Shown: positions 33,883 to 44,051, counted from the stretch's first letter. The stretch is 64,000 nucleotides of DNA from SUP05 sp964577715 (GCA_964577715.1 CAZOAA010000001.1:26388-90387); one strand, 5' to 3'. Translations and numbers: made by a program. The notes: generated from the letters alone by a model not told the origin.

Positions 33883-34532
33883 AATATATTTTTTTGTTAG
33901 TAAAAAGATTTAGCAGAAGAAACTGGCATAAATTTTTTTTGAAAAGTCTTACCGAAATTAAATCGGTAGAGAATTTAAAAGTATTAAATATCGGGTCTGG
34001 TGGTCCCATTCAAGCAATAATAGAGTCATCTTTGCAGGGCAGTATAATTAATATAGACATTGATCCTGGCAGAAAGCCGGATATTGTGATGGATGTTACT
34101 AGTTTAGAGTTTGACAACAATTCTTTTGATTTGGTTATTATGATGGAGGTTCTTGAGCATGTGAAAGAGCCTAAAAAAGCATTATCTGAGATAAGTCGTG
34201 TTTTGAGTCATGATGGTAGGTTAATAATGAGCACCCCTTTTATTTTGGGAATTCATGATGAGCCGTATGATTATTACAGGTTTACAAAATACGGATTAAA
34301 ATATTTATTGAGTGATTTTAAAATTAAGATTCAAGAAACTAATGATTTTGCACACACTATTGTGGTTTTGGTTGGTCGATTACTTAAATCGAAATTAAGA
34401 AAAGATAAGATTATAGGATTGGCGATATTAACACCGATCTTATTAGCATACCCAATAGTTTTTATTATTTCAAAATCTATAAGTTGTAATAATATTACAA
34501 CGGGTTATTTTGTTGACGCTAAAAAGAAGTGA
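33879..34532 (+). CDS. Class I SAM-dependent methyltransferase
   Basis: A 217-residue methyltransferase. VLNIGSGGPIQA near 39 is motif I, NIDIDPGRKPDIV the acidic loop, MMEVLEHVKEPKKAL motif II and DGRLIMSTPF motif III. YDYYRFTKYGLKYLL follows, a frequent signature of glycan-locus methyltransferases. A hydrophobic C-terminal segment near 180-200 could associate with the membrane. It overlaps both neighbours by 4 nt (ATGA and GTGA). Confidence 0.88.
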   Translation: MKYIFLLVKRFSRRNWHKFFLKSLTEIKSVENLKVLNIGSGGPIQAIIESSLQGSIINIDIDPGRKPDIVMDVTSLEFDNNSFDLVIMMEVLEHVKEPKKALSEISRVLSHDGRLIMSTPFILGIHDEPYDYYRFTKYGLKYLLSDFKIKIQETNDFAHTIVVLVGRLLKSKLRKDKIIGLAILTPILLAYPIVFIISKSISCNNITTGYFVDAKKK

Positions 34533-35671
34533 GATTAATTTATATTACTAATACTCGATTACCCTCTGAGAAGGCTAATAGTTATCAATCTATGCAAATG
34601 TGCTATAGCTTTTCTAAAGTATTTGACGAGGTGGAGTTATGGACTGGAAAGGCAAGGAACACCAAAGAGCTGAAAGAAGTTAAAGATATTTTTGGATATT
34701 ATGGACTTAATAAAACTTTTAAGATAAGGCGTTTTTTTCAATATGATTCTTACATACTAGGGCATACAAATGAATGGTTGTGGGCAAATTTAAGAGGTGT
34801 GGTTTTTTCAATAAACACTTGTATACATTTAATCAAGTATAGAAAGTCTAATGATTTGATTGTTTACACAAGAGTATGGAATGTGCTGTTTATTTTTAAT
34901 CTACTTAAAAAGTTAAAAATACTTAATGTGCCAATATTTTATGAAGCTCACCGTTTTTCTAAAAGACTTGTCAATCAGCAAAAAAAGACCAACGGCCTGG
35001 TTGTTATTAATCAATATTTAGCAAATTTGTATAAAAAAAACAATATAAAAAGCATTTTTGTCGCCCATGATGGGGTTAATATTGATTTATATGAAAAGAT
35101 TGGCGATTATCAGTTTGATAGCAATAAAACAGAAATTAATATATTGTACACAGGCAGTTTATTTGCCTGGAAGGGAGTTGAGACTTTGGTAGATGCAATG
35201 GAGTTTCTGCCAGAAAAGTATAGGTTGGTATGTATTGGCGGCAGCGGAAAATATTTGCAAGATTTTAAAGAGTATGTTGGTGATAAAAAAGAATGTGACC
35301 GTATAAAAATTATTGGGCATATGCCTAAGATAGAGCTGCTTAAGTTTGTAGAAAAGGCTGATGTTTTGGTTCTTCCGAATTCGGCAAAAGACAAAATGAG
35401 TTTATACACATCACCGATCAAACTGTTTGAATATATGGCCTCAAAAAGACCGATAGTTGCATCAGATCTACCCTCTATTAAAGAGGTGCTATCGGATAAT
35501 AATGCATATTTTTTTACACCAGATAACGCAAGAAAATTGGCAATAAAGATTGAAGAAGCTACTGGAAAAGATTGTGGGAGTAAGGTTGAGAATGCATACA
35601 AATCAGTAGAACAATACACTTGGAATAATAGAGCCAAGAATATTGCAAAATTCTTAACTAACAATGCCTGA
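34529..35671 (+). CDS. Family 4 glycosyltransferase
   Basis: A 380-residue GT4 enzyme starting at GTG. The acceptor domain begins YITNTRLPSEKANSYQSMQM, ILYTGSLFAWKGVETL (near 204) starts the donor domain, and KDKMSLYTSPIKLFEYMASK is the acidic E-x7-E region (only the second Glu is clear). The N-terminal motif resembles glycosyltransferases that act early in repeat-unit assembly, but donor and acceptor are unknown. Ends 9 nt before the amidotransferase. Confidence 0.87.
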   Translation: MRLIYITNTRLPSEKANSYQSMQMCYSFSKVFDEVELWTGKARNTKELKEVKDIFGYYGLNKTFKIRRFFQYDSYILGHTNEWLWANLRGVVFSINTCIHLIKYRKSNDLIVYTRVWNVLFIFNLLKKLKILNVPIFYEAHRFSKRLVNQQKKTNGLVVINQYLANLYKKNNIKSIFVAHDGVNIDLYEKIGDYQFDSNKTEINILYTGSLFAWKGVETLVDAMEFLPEKYRLVCIGGSGKYLQDFKEYVGDKKECDRIKIIGHMPKIELLKFVEKADVLVLPNSAKDKMSLYTSPIKLFEYMASKRPIVASDLPSIKEVLSDNNAYFFTPDNARKLAIKIEEATGKDCGSKVENAYKSVEQYTWNNRAKNIAKFLTNNA

Positions 35672-35680
35672 ATATAATTT

Positions 35681-37477
35681 ATGTGTGGTATAGCTGGAAT
35701 TATCCATAACCGCGACGCAGATTATGCGCCTTATGTGGAAAGTATGAACAAGGTTCAGCACCATAGAGGTCCTGATGATAGGGGTGTTGTATCAGTCAAG
35801 GGTGCGACTTTAGGGCATACCAGATTAAGTATTGTAGATATAGATTCTGGTAACCAGCCCATGTTTTCTAGCGGTCAAGATTCAGTAATCACTTTTAACG
35901 GAGAGATTTACGGATATAAAAAAATAAGACAAGATCTTAATTATGATTTTGCTACTAATAGTGATACTGAGGTCGTTATTGCTTTATACAAGCAGCATGG
36001 CATCGATATGTTTTCTAAACTTACAGGCATGTTTGCTTTTGGTATTTGGGACTCAAAGAAGCAATCTCTTCTGTTAGGGCGTGATAGGTTTGGCGAAAAG
36101 CCTTTATATTATGCTTATGGTGAGAATGGTGAGTTTATTTTTGCTTCTGAAATTAAAGCAATTATTACCACAAATTTAGTCAAGCCAAAAGTTTCAAAAA
36201 AAGCAATCAGTCATTATTTTAAATATCTTTATATAGATCCATTGGAAACGATTTATGAAAATATTTACATTTTAGAGCCGGGTTTTTTTCTCGAATTTGC
36301 TAATGACAAAGTTAACATTAATAGGTATTACAACTATCCAGCGACACAAGATGCATCGATAGATGATGCTGTAAATATATTCAGGGAGAAGTTTGAAAAA
36401 TCTGTTGAGAATCAATTAGTAGCGGATGTTGATGTCGGTGCTTTTTTAAGTGGGGGGTTGGATTCTAGCACCATAGTTGCCGTTGCGAGCAAATACAAGG
36501 CAAATTTAAAAACTTTCTCGTTTGGTTTTGAGGGATCAAAAAGTGAGTTGAGTTATGCAAGAGAAATTGCAAAAAAATACAACACTGACCATTATGAGTT
36601 GTTTGCCAGAAATATAGATATTGCAGAAGTGTTACTTAAAATGGCAGAAGTTTATGATGAGCCTTTTGCTGACTCATCGAATATCCCGACATATTTAATT
36701 TCTAAGTTAGCCGGAGAGCATTCTAAAGTTATTCTAACAGGTGATGGTGCGGATGAGTTACTTGGAGGGTATGAATGGTGGTATTCTGCGCTTTTAGGCG
36801 TTGGAAATCCTCACAATGTTGTTAAAGAGGTGGTTTTGAAGGTTTTAGCAAAAAGTTTTTTTAAGGGAAGCAATATAAATGCAAATAGGTTGAAATACGG
36901 AAGAAAGTATTCGACAGTAAAACAAGCGCATACAAACCGACCAACTTTTTTTACTGATAAAGATGTTAAGGATTTGCTTGATATAGATAATGACGACATT
37001 AGAAGCTATATTTTTAAGGAAGAAAATACTATTAATGATGCCTTAAATATGGATTTGCAAGAGTATATGGCCGGAGATATTTTGGTTAAAACTGACAGAG
37101 CATCTATGGCTAATTCGCTAGAACTGAGATCGCCTTTTCTTGATGCAGATTTCGCATCATTTTGTATTTCATTGCCACACAGCTTAAAAATAAACAGTAA
37201 TTCAGATAAGTTAATTTTAAGAAAAGCATACCAAGACATGTGGACCGAAAGTATTAGAAATAGAAACAAACAAGGTTTTGGATCTCCGGTTAATAAATGG
37301 CTAAAACAAAAAAATGTTCAAGCATTAAAAGACATATATTTCAATCAGTGTAGAAATGTGTTTTCGTGTATTTCTTTTGATGTTGCCAAACAATTCTTTT
37401 ATAAAGACAATTACCAGACTTGGGCATTATTGGTATTGTCTATCTGGTTTGAAAAGAATGCGAGTGATATTAAATGA
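35681..37477 (+). CDS. asnB: Asparagine synthase-like glutamine amidotransferase (AsnB family)
   Basis: A 598-residue two-domain enzyme. Cys2 of MCGIAGI is the glutaminase nucleophile after Met removal, with HRGPDD and FNGEIY in the N-terminal Ntn domain. The synthase domain has the ATP loop FLSGGLDSSTIV (near 260) and later VILTGDGADELLGGY. In surface-glycan loci these proteins convert a carboxyl of a hexuronic or ulosonic acid into a carboxamide (as WbpS does); they can also make asparagine. It is one of two AsnB homologues in this locus and overlaps the GT2 gene by 4 nt. Confidence 0.92.
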   Translation: MCGIAGIIHNRDADYAPYVESMNKVQHHRGPDDRGVVSVKGATLGHTRLSIVDIDSGNQPMFSSGQDSVITFNGEIYGYKKIRQDLNYDFATNSDTEVVIALYKQHGIDMFSKLTGMFAFGIWDSKKQSLLLGRDRFGEKPLYYAYGENGEFIFASEIKAIITTNLVKPKVSKKAISHYFKYLYIDPLETIYENIYILEPGFFLEFANDKVNINRYYNYPATQDASIDDAVNIFREKFEKSVENQLVADVDVGAFLSGGLDSSTIVAVASKYKANLKTFSFGFEGSKSELSYAREIAKKYNTDHYELFARNIDIAEVLLKMAEVYDEPFADSSNIPTYLISKLAGEHSKVILTGDGADELLGGYEWWYSALLGVGNPHNVVKEVVLKVLAKSFFKGSNINANRLKYGRKYSTVKQAHTNRPTFFTDKDVKDLLDIDNDDIRSYIFKEENTINDALNMDLQEYMAGDILVKTDRASMANSLELRSPFLDADFASFCISLPHSLKINSNSDKLILRKAYQDMWTESIRNRNKQGFGSPVNKWLKQKNVQALKDIYFNQCRNVFSCISFDVAKQFFYKDNYQTWALLVLSIWFEKNASDIK

Positions 37478-38502
37478 AGTTTGATGTCATTATTGCAACC
37501 TATAACCGTGGAGAAAGTCTACGTACTTTGGTCGAACAGATTCTAGAGTGCAGTATATTGCCTGAGAATATTATTATTGTTGACTCTTCCACAGACAAAA
37601 ATAAGGACATTTTAGATTTTGATAGGGTTTTGTATATTCACTCGAATTATGGTAACCAGCCATATCAGAGGTATGTTGGATATTTAGCATCGAAACAAGA
37701 TATATTGTTTTATTTTGACGATGATATGCGTATTACTGACAAGGATTGTTTCAATAAGGTATTGGAATATTACAATGTTGGTAATGTTGTTGCTGTGCAG
37801 CCAAATTTTGACTATAAACATAAGTTCTTAGATCAAGGTGTGCCAAAGTCTAAACTTAGAGAATTGAGTAGAAAAAATCTTTTTTTTAGGTTTGCTAAGT
37901 CTGTATCGGGCATTCCAAGAATTAAAGAGGGCGGTTTTTGGCTGGCCGGTTTAAGGGGTGCTAGGCCAAAAGATACCGGATATATGGAATATTTCAATGG
38001 TCCGGTTTTTTCAGTTAAAAGAGCAGTGCTTTATCAAAATTTTAACTTTAATTTATTTAATCTCTATCAAAAAAAATACGGCAAGGCGGAGGATGCAATA
38101 TTGGGATTTAGTGTTTCAAAACAAGGCAATATTGCTTTTTGTGAAAAAAAATATTTTTATCATGAAGATCAGAATGACTCTAGTTATGCTGTCAATATTT
38201 ACACATACAATAAAAGGGTTGCGTATTCAAGACTATACTTATCTTTTGAATATGCCAGATTACAAAAAAAATCAAAATTTATTGCTTTTTTACATTTCAA
38301 TGTTTATTCGATAGGGCGAATGTTGTCTATGTTGATAAATCAGCTAATTTGCTTAGAAACAAAACGTTTTCAAGCATTTAAAGGATATTTATCAGGGTAT
38401 CTTATGGCTTTATTTGATTTGCACAATATTAACAATGTTATATCAGCTTCATTTTGGAATGATAGATCGTTGGTAGATATTGGCAATAAAGAAGGTAGTT
38501 AA
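37474..38502 (+). CDS. Family 2 glycosyltransferase
   Basis: A 342-residue GT2 enzyme. FDVIIATYNRGESLRTLVEQIL opens the fold, IIIVDSSTDKN near 36 is the second strand, and DILFYFDDDMRIT (DDD near 84) binds metal. KAEDAILGFSV contains the probable catalytic acidic pair. C-terminal ~100 residues are basic and amphipathic. It starts with ATG overlapping the AsnB stop and ends 2 nt before wzy. Sugar specificity unknown. Confidence 0.88.
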   Translation: MKFDVIIATYNRGESLRTLVEQILECSILPENIIIVDSSTDKNKDILDFDRVLYIHSNYGNQPYQRYVGYLASKQDILFYFDDDMRITDKDCFNKVLEYYNVGNVVAVQPNFDYKHKFLDQGVPKSKLRELSRKNLFFRFAKSVSGIPRIKEGGFWLAGLRGARPKDTGYMEYFNGPVFSVKRAVLYQNFNFNLFNLYQKKYGKAEDAILGFSVSKQGNIAFCEKKYFYHEDQNDSSYAVNIYTYNKRVAYSRLYLSFEYARLQKKSKFIAFLHFNVYSIGRMLSMLINQLICLETKRFQAFKGYLSGYLMALFDLHNINNVISASFWNDRSLVDIGNKEGS

Positions 38503-38504
38503 AA

Positions 38505-39773
38505 ATGTTGAATGCAATTGCACCACTAATCGCCATCGGGTATTTTTTATTTTTTATAAAAAATAACAAGCTTAATCCTCCTTTAGTTGGGCTAATATTC
38601 TTATCTTTCTTGTTTTTTGCAACCAACTATTCACACTATGGTTTAGAAGTCGATATTTATCGATATTTGCATAGATTTATAGGGGCAATAATTGCAGTTT
38701 CCTTAGTTGTTAAAATCATTAAACAAAAAATACCAATCTATAAAGACCCTGTTGCTATTCTTCTAAGTTTGTTCTTAATGGTATTGTTGTTAAGTTCTGT
38801 AGGTAATGACTTAAACTTGCCGCACTATACTCATTATGTGAGAAATTTTATTTTTATTGGCTGTATAGTGATGTATTTGTATTTGCAGCTTGATTCAGAA
38901 GACAAGTTAGGCGAGCTTTATAGGCTTGTTATTGGATTAACAGCTATTCTTGCTTTTTTTGTTTTAATTGAGGTTTTTCAATCAGAGTGGAGTAGAACTC
39001 AATTGTTTTATTCCAATCCGAATTATTTAGGTTATGCATTATTGCCTGGATTTATTTTAAGTATTTATAGCAAAATAAAATACAAGTGGTTTTTTGTTGT
39101 TTCAATATTGATTGCGATTTTTGCCACAGGTTCAAATTCTGCAGAAATTGGTGTTATATTTGCTATATTGACACTTGCTATAAGTCATAGAAATCAAATA
39201 AATAAAGTTCACATATTCATAGCAAGTGTTTTAGTTGTTGTATTTGGCATGTTTTTTAATAAGATTGTTTTAAATCTGGATATTAACTCTACTCGTTATG
39301 CATTAAGCAAAATTGCTATAAATGCCTTTGAAGAAAATCCAGTTAATGGCATAGGCTATGGTCAGTTTAGAACCAAGCTTATCAATTATATTGATAATGA
39401 TGTGTTAAGTTTAGATAACCATGAAATCAATGATGTGGTATTAAGTTATGATAACAGTCTCAGTGATAAATATTTAAGGAGTCGGGGCATAGATAGATAC
39501 TTAGAAAAAATGACCCACAGTGATTTATTGACAATAATTTCTGAATTGGGTCTTTTGGGTGTTTTGTTTGTTTTCTGGGTTTTTTATAGATTATATTTTT
39601 CTCTAAAAAGAATTAAATTAAATTGTAATAATGCATACTTTTTATCTATAAGTCTTATCGGCGCATCATTATTGTTTTCACTATTTCATAACAATTTAAC
39701 ATCTTTTGTTTTTTGGTTTGTTCTACTGCTTCCTTTTATAATTATTCGAAATATTGAAAAAACACAATTATGA
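38505..39773 (+). CDS. wzy: Wzy-type O-antigen polymerase/ligase
   Basis: A 422-residue polytopic membrane protein with about ten to twelve hydrophobic segments and one large polar loop (~265-335). In that loop ENPVNGIGYGQFRTKL matches the N-P-x-x-G-x-G-x-x-x-F signature of the Wzy_C/O-antigen ligase superfamily. Position within the repeat-unit cluster and the accompanying Wzx favour polymerase over WaaL ligase. It would join undecaprenyl-linked repeats in the periplasm. It overlaps the next GT4 by 4 nt. Confidence 0.85.
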   Translation: MLNAIAPLIAIGYFLFFIKNNKLNPPLVGLIFLSFLFFATNYSHYGLEVDIYRYLHRFIGAIIAVSLVVKIIKQKIPIYKDPVAILLSLFLMVLLLSSVGNDLNLPHYTHYVRNFIFIGCIVMYLYLQLDSEDKLGELYRLVIGLTAILAFFVLIEVFQSEWSRTQLFYSNPNYLGYALLPGFILSIYSKIKYKWFFVVSILIAIFATGSNSAEIGVIFAILTLAISHRNQINKVHIFIASVLVVVFGMFFNKIVLNLDINSTRYALSKIAINAFEENPVNGIGYGQFRTKLINYIDNDVLSLDNHEINDVVLSYDNSLSDKYLRSRGIDRYLEKMTHSDLLTIISELGLLGVLFVFWVFYRLYFSLKRIKLNCNNAYFLSISLIGASLLFSLFHNNLTSFVFWFVLLLPFIIIRNIEKTQL

Positions 39774-40933
39774 AGATCTGCTATGTTCTGCCCCAATACT
39801 ATAAAAACAGCGCAGAGAATTTTTATCATATTGTTAACTTTTTAAATAAGCTTGGGGAAAAAGTTGAGCTCTATGTTATTGTTGAGAGAAGTGATACAGA
39901 AGTTGTCATTGATAGTGCCAAACAAATTTTTTTATTAAAACCACAAACTCATCTTTTTAACATATCAAGATTTTTTCAATTAATAAAAATTTATTTTCTT
40001 CTTTATAGAAAAGGAATAAATTTATTTTTTATTCGAGCTTCATTGACTGGTGTTTTGCCAATGATTTTCGCAAATAGATTAATAAATTTCAATCGTGCCC
40101 AAGTTGTCTTTTGGAGTTGTGGGCAAGATGTTGTTCCGTTATCCTTTAGACCAACAAAAAAGAATTTAAAAAGGCTTTTGTCAAAATTTTTATCTAAGGT
40201 AGTTTTTAAAGGTATTAATCACTTGGCTACTGGCCCAGAGATTATGTCTGACTACTATCATAATCACTATGGCATTGGTCAAAGCAAGATTATTACACTT
40301 TATAATGACATTTCTCCTGAGAGATTTTACCCAATCAAAAAACCCAAAGAAAAATCCCAGCTAAAGCAAGAATTGTTAGGTGCAGATAAAAAAGTTATGC
40401 TTTTTGTGCATACTTTTAATCGGTGTCGTGGAACAGATCTGCTACCTGCGATTGCTAAAAAGATTAAAGAATTAAATATGGATGCAATGGTTGTTGCCAT
40501 TGGAAGAGATGGAGATTATTCTGAGAAACTGAATGCGGAGACAGTGTCCAAAGGCCTGACAGGCTATTTGTTAAATTTAGGAGAAGTTGCAAATCGAAAA
40601 ATCGAAAAATATTACCAATTGGCAGATTTATTCTTAATGCCATCCAGAGGTGAGGGTTTTCCAAGAGTGTTATTAGAATCTATGGCATGTGGCTGCCCGC
40701 CATTATCGTTTGATGTCGGAGGCGTGAAAAATATTTTGCCAGAAGATACGCTGGATGATTTAGTTATATCTTCAATTGAAGACAGTAAGTTTATAGATCG
40801 AAGTCTTGAGATTATTGATAATAAGAAGTTGTTATCACAACTGTCTAACTCAGTTTTAGAGAAGGTTAAAACATATGAAACACAGAATATTGTTGATATG
40901 TATGTTGAGCAATTAGATAGAATTAACAAGTAA
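39770..40933 (+). CDS. Family 4 glycosyltransferase
   Basis: A 387-residue GT4 enzyme. The N-terminal MKICYVLPQYYKNSAENFYH, VMLFVHTFNRCRGTDLLPAI at the start of the donor domain (a variant of the usual G-R-L-x-x-x-K-G block) and RGEGFPRVLLESMACGCPP (E-x7-E) are clear. It shares a single base with the WbqC gene that follows (TAATG). Donor unknown. Confidence 0.88.
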   Translation: MKICYVLPQYYKNSAENFYHIVNFLNKLGEKVELYVIVERSDTEVVIDSAKQIFLLKPQTHLFNISRFFQLIKIYFLLYRKGINLFFIRASLTGVLPMIFANRLINFNRAQVVFWSCGQDVVPLSFRPTKKNLKRLLSKFLSKVVFKGINHLATGPEIMSDYYHNHYGIGQSKIITLYNDISPERFYPIKKPKEKSQLKQELLGADKKVMLFVHTFNRCRGTDLLPAIAKKIKELNMDAMVVAIGRDGDYSEKLNAETVSKGLTGYLLNLGEVANRKIEKYYQLADLFLMPSRGEGFPRVLLESMACGCPPLSFDVGGVKNILPEDTLDDLVISSIEDSKFIDRSLEIIDNKKLLSQLSNSVLEKVKTYETQNIVDMYVEQLDRINK

Positions 40934-41619
40934 TGATTGTATCGATACATCAACCGAACTTTTTCCCGTGGATGGGGTATTTTGACAAAATTAACAGAAG
41001 TGATGTATTTGTATTACTAACATCGTCCACGCGCTCAAAAAATGATAAATATCTAACAAGAACAAAAATATTGAATAATAATTCGACTTCACAATATCTA
41101 TCAATTCCATTAGGCACAAAACAAATACCAATCAATCATCTTAAGATGCCAATAGATAAAACATGGAAACAAAAGTCACTAAATAGAATCCAAGAATCCT
41201 ATAGAAACGCAAATTTTTTTGATGAGGTTTATGATGATATTGAAAGGCTTTTTATGTTTGAGTCTGAACAATTCTCGGACTATAGCGCCAACATAATTAA
41301 TTTTTTTATCACTAAGTTTAATATTGATACTAAACTGTATGTAGATACCAGTTTTAATCAGGATTTTGGCACGTCAAATCAAAGAAATATTGCAATTTGT
41401 AATAAGCTAGGGGCGGATATCTATTTGTCAGGCAATGGTGCAAAAACCTATAATGACGAGCGACTCTATAAACAAAACTCAATCAAACTAATGTATCAAA
41501 ACTATACGCCTGTATCTTACCAACAGGCTTCTAATGATTTTATTGCTGGCCTTTCGATTATTGATGCTATTTTTAACTGTGGCTATAAAGCTACAGAGAG
41601 CTTAATTAAACAACCTTAA
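40933..41619 (+). CDS. WbqC-family protein
   Basis: A 228-residue WbqC-like protein. The family signature is the N-terminal HQPNFFPWMGYFDKINRSDVF, followed by the YLSIPLG block and LSGNGAKTYND. WbqC proteins occur in O-antigen clusters, often beside aminotransferases, acyltransferases and PIG-L deacetylases; a role in making or transferring an N-acyl group on amino sugars has been suggested but is unproven. It is followed directly by a FemAB/GNAT protein and a PIG-L deacetylase, supporting such a role. Confidence 0.9.
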   Translation: MIVSIHQPNFFPWMGYFDKINRSDVFVLLTSSTRSKNDKYLTRTKILNNNSTSQYLSIPLGTKQIPINHLKMPIDKTWKQKSLNRIQESYRNANFFDEVYDDIERLFMFESEQFSDYSANIINFFITKFNIDTKLYVDTSFNQDFGTSNQRNIAICNKLGADIYLSGNGAKTYNDERLYKQNSIKLMYQNYTPVSYQQASNDFIAGLSIIDAIFNCGYKATESLIKQP

Positions 41620-41621
41620 AA

Positions 41622-42659
41622 ATGAAAGAGCAGTTAGTTGCAAAGCCGTTCCAAAAATTTACCAATAGCGAGTGGGATAAGTTACTAGATGATTTTAATG
41701 CAACAGTTAATTACACCTCGTGGTTTATTGATTACCTTGAGGTTTTAAATACCCAAACCCAAATAAAAAATTTTACATTTACACTTATTGATAATACTAA
41801 GGTTGTTGCTATCGTTCCCCTATATATTGAAAAAATTAGTAATCGTTGGCAGATGTCTACAGGACAGGAGCCAATTTTTGCCCCAATCTTTTCAAAAAAC
41901 ATATCTAATGATAGGGTTTTGGACTATTATCAATTTATTATTGAGCAAATAGACGACACCGCTAATAAACATAAATGTATTTTGGCGCGTTTTCAGTATT
42001 CTCCCTTGTTGCACACTAAATTTAGTCGTAATTATTTTGTGGAGCTAGGATATAAAAAACACATTCTACACCCTGATTGGTATATGTTTAAGGCTAGTAA
42101 TAGTTATGTGATTGATTTAAAACAGCCAAAAGACCAACTATTTAAAAAAATTCGAAAGGGTCATAGAGCCAATATTAACCGAACAAAAAAGATTGCGAAG
42201 TTGATTATATTGGATGCTTCAACCTTTGATCAAAAAATATTCAAACAATACATTGAATTGTTTTATCAAGTAAAAGGTAACAAAAGAACCAAAGAAGCAT
42301 TTGCACAAGATTTAAATGCAATTAAATTTGGACATGAGATTGTGATGATATGCGAATATAATGAATTGTTAGTTGGTGCGATAGCAATACATATACACAA
42401 TAAAAAAGCAAGATATAATTCATCTATACAACTTTATGGACTTAGTAAAGATTTATATCCAAATCATTTTTTATTAAGTTCGGCAATTAGTTATTTAAAA
42501 GATAGGGAATTTGAGTTATTTGAAATTGGAGAACAGGTGCAAGAAAGTAATTTATACAAGGTTTCAAAAAAAGAAAAGAACTTATCGCATTTTAAGTCTG
42601 GCTGGGGTGGCGATTTACATCCTTGCATGAAAGCTCAAAGGGAGTTTATGCATGTTTAA
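41622..42659 (+). CDS. FemAB/GNAT-type N-acyltransferase
   Basis: A 345-residue protein with the FemAB-like double-GNAT fold. The hallmark block KKIRKGHRANINRTKK lies near residue 178; ARYNSSIQLYGLSKDLYPNH and ELFEIGEQVQ follow. FemAB-like proteins transfer aminoacyl or acyl groups onto amines, for example from aminoacyl-tRNA or acyl-CoA. Set between WbqC and a PIG-L deacetylase (8-nt overlap), it is likely the acylation step after deacetylation of an N-acetyl sugar. Acyl donor unknown. Confidence 0.85.
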   Translation: MKEQLVAKPFQKFTNSEWDKLLDDFNATVNYTSWFIDYLEVLNTQTQIKNFTFTLIDNTKVVAIVPLYIEKISNRWQMSTGQEPIFAPIFSKNISNDRVLDYYQFIIEQIDDTANKHKCILARFQYSPLLHTKFSRNYFVELGYKKHILHPDWYMFKASNSYVIDLKQPKDQLFKKIRKGHRANINRTKKIAKLIILDASTFDQKIFKQYIELFYQVKGNKRTKEAFAQDLNAIKFGHEIVMICEYNELLVGAIAIHIHNKKARYNSSIQLYGLSKDLYPNHFLLSSAISYLKDREFELFEIGEQVQESNLYKVSKKEKNLSHFKSGWGGDLHPCMKAQREFMHV

Positions 42660-43314
42660 AACGGATAAAAGATTAAAAATTTTAGCAATAGGTGCACATG
42701 GAGATGATATTGAATTAGCCTGCGGTGGAACGCTTGCAAAAGCCACAGAAAATAACCACGAAGTTGAAATGGTATTGGTGACTGGTAATGGCTCAAGTGA
42801 TCATAATGATGTAACAATTAGAGCAGATGATGTAGCTGAACAAGAGGCAAAAACTGCAGCCGAAGTTTTAGGTGTTTCAAACTTGCATATTCTTGGTTAT
42901 CAAGATACCTGTGTGCCATACTCGGTTGATTTGGTTGCTGAGCTGGATGGGATTATTAGTAGATTTGAACCGGACATTATCTTCACTCATTTTGTATTTG
43001 ATACACATCAAGATCATATTCGCACTGCACACTCTACTATTTCAGCAGCTAGACGTCAAAACACAATTTTTTTATATGAACCTATCAACCCATCGGGGCA
43101 AGGGTATGTGCCGTTTAGGCCACAAACATATGTAGACATTACCAAAACCATAGATAAAAAAGTCGAGTCGTTAAAGGCGCACAAATCCCAATACGAAAAA
43201 TATACAGATAAATGGATAGATGCTGTTGTTGCTAGGGCGCAATTTAGAGGGTTCGAGATGGGAGTTAATTATGCTGAGTGTTTCGAGGTGGTGCGCTCTG
43301 AGCTAAGGTTGTAG
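42652..43314 (+). CDS. PIG-L/LmbE-family N-deacetylase
   Basis: A 220-residue zinc-dependent deacetylase. AIGAHGDDIELACGGTL (near 12-28) is the P-x-D/E-x-H-type metal motif in the variant AHGDD, and FDTHQDHIRTAHS carries the second HxDH metal ligand pair. Such enzymes remove N-acetyl from GlcNAc-type sugars. The start ATG is inside the preceding acyltransferase gene (8-nt overlap), strongly suggesting coupled deacetylation/re-acylation. Confidence 0.92.
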   Translation: MFKTDKRLKILAIGAHGDDIELACGGTLAKATENNHEVEMVLVTGNGSSDHNDVTIRADDVAEQEAKTAAEVLGVSNLHILGYQDTCVPYSVDLVAELDGIISRFEPDIIFTHFVFDTHQDHIRTAHSTISAARRQNTIFLYEPINPSGQGYVPFRPQTYVDITKTIDKKVESLKAHKSQYEKYTDKWIDAVVARAQFRGFEMGVNYAECFEVVRSELRL

Positions 43315-43320
43315 AAAAGC

Positions 43321-44037
43321 ATGTCTGAGTGGAGAAAACAAGCCATAACGCTATTTAACGAGTTGGTGTCAGAGCACCAGATTAAATCAGTTTTTGAGGT
43401 TGGTTGTGATGATGCGGGAATATCGAGGCAATTGGCAAAAAGGTATCCTAATATTTATTTTGATGGTATTGACTATAGAGAAGATAAAATCAACGAAGCC
43501 AATCAGTTACGCAAACAAGATAATTTGACCAACACCCATTTCTCCTTTGATTATTTTTTAGATATCAAAAATATTGACAAGCAATATGACGTGGTAATTT
43601 TTACTGAGGTTTATGAGCATTTGGTTGCCGAAAATCAAATATACGCACTTAGACTGTTAGGTAATTTATTATCTGACAATGGGTTGATTATTTTTACTTG
43701 TCCAAATGGAGACTATTTATTGTCGTATTTAGAAAAGGGAAAGGACTTTAATAGTAGATATGACCAAGGTTTTTTTGATAACATGCACCAAACAGAGCAC
43801 TGGTTGGAACCAACACATAAGGAGCTAAAAAAAATATTTATATCATTAGGTTTTGATATTGTAAAGTCTGGGTATTTTAATTTGCCCAAAAGACGTTTTC
43901 TATTAATAGAAAAAGTTGAATTAATATTCAATAAAATCCCGTTTTTTAGAGATTGGCTATTTAAAAGCCAGTATCTACTGGCGCGAAAAAATCCCAATAG
44001 CCCTCTGTTAAAGCGACTAAATCTTTATGCAAATTGA
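43321..44037 (+). CDS. Class I SAM-dependent methyltransferase
   Basis: A 238-residue methyltransferase with VFEVGCDDAGISRQL near 22 (motif I), DGIDYREDKINEA, DVVIFTEVYEHL (motif II) and LIIFTCPNGDYLL (motif III). A basic, hydrophobic C-terminus could contact the membrane. It belongs by position to the WbqC/GNAT/PIG-L/PLP group and may methylate the acylated amino sugar. Confidence 0.87.
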   Translation: MSEWRKQAITLFNELVSEHQIKSVFEVGCDDAGISRQLAKRYPNIYFDGIDYREDKINEANQLRKQDNLTNTHFSFDYFLDIKNIDKQYDVVIFTEVYEHLVAENQIYALRLLGNLLSDNGLIIFTCPNGDYLLSYLEKGKDFNSRYDQGFFDNMHQTEHWLEPTHKELKKIFISLGFDIVKSGYFNLPKRRFLLIEKVELIFNKIPFFRDWLFKSQYLLARKNPNSPLLKRLNLYAN

Positions 44038-44041
44038 GAGG
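44036..44041 (+). promoter_or_regulatory. Shine-Dalgarno GAGAGG deciding the start at 44052
   Basis: GAGAGG lies 10 nt before the ATG at 44052 and within the overlapping end of the preceding methyltransferase gene. It favours 44052 over the in-frame TTG at 44034. Confidence 0.45.
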
Positions 44042-44051
44042 TTTATTGCAC

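Noticed and set aside
35110..35664. 184-codon open frame on the minus strand
   Set aside because: It is antisense to a well-supported GT4 gene, has no recognisable motif, and its composition is that of a shadow frame.
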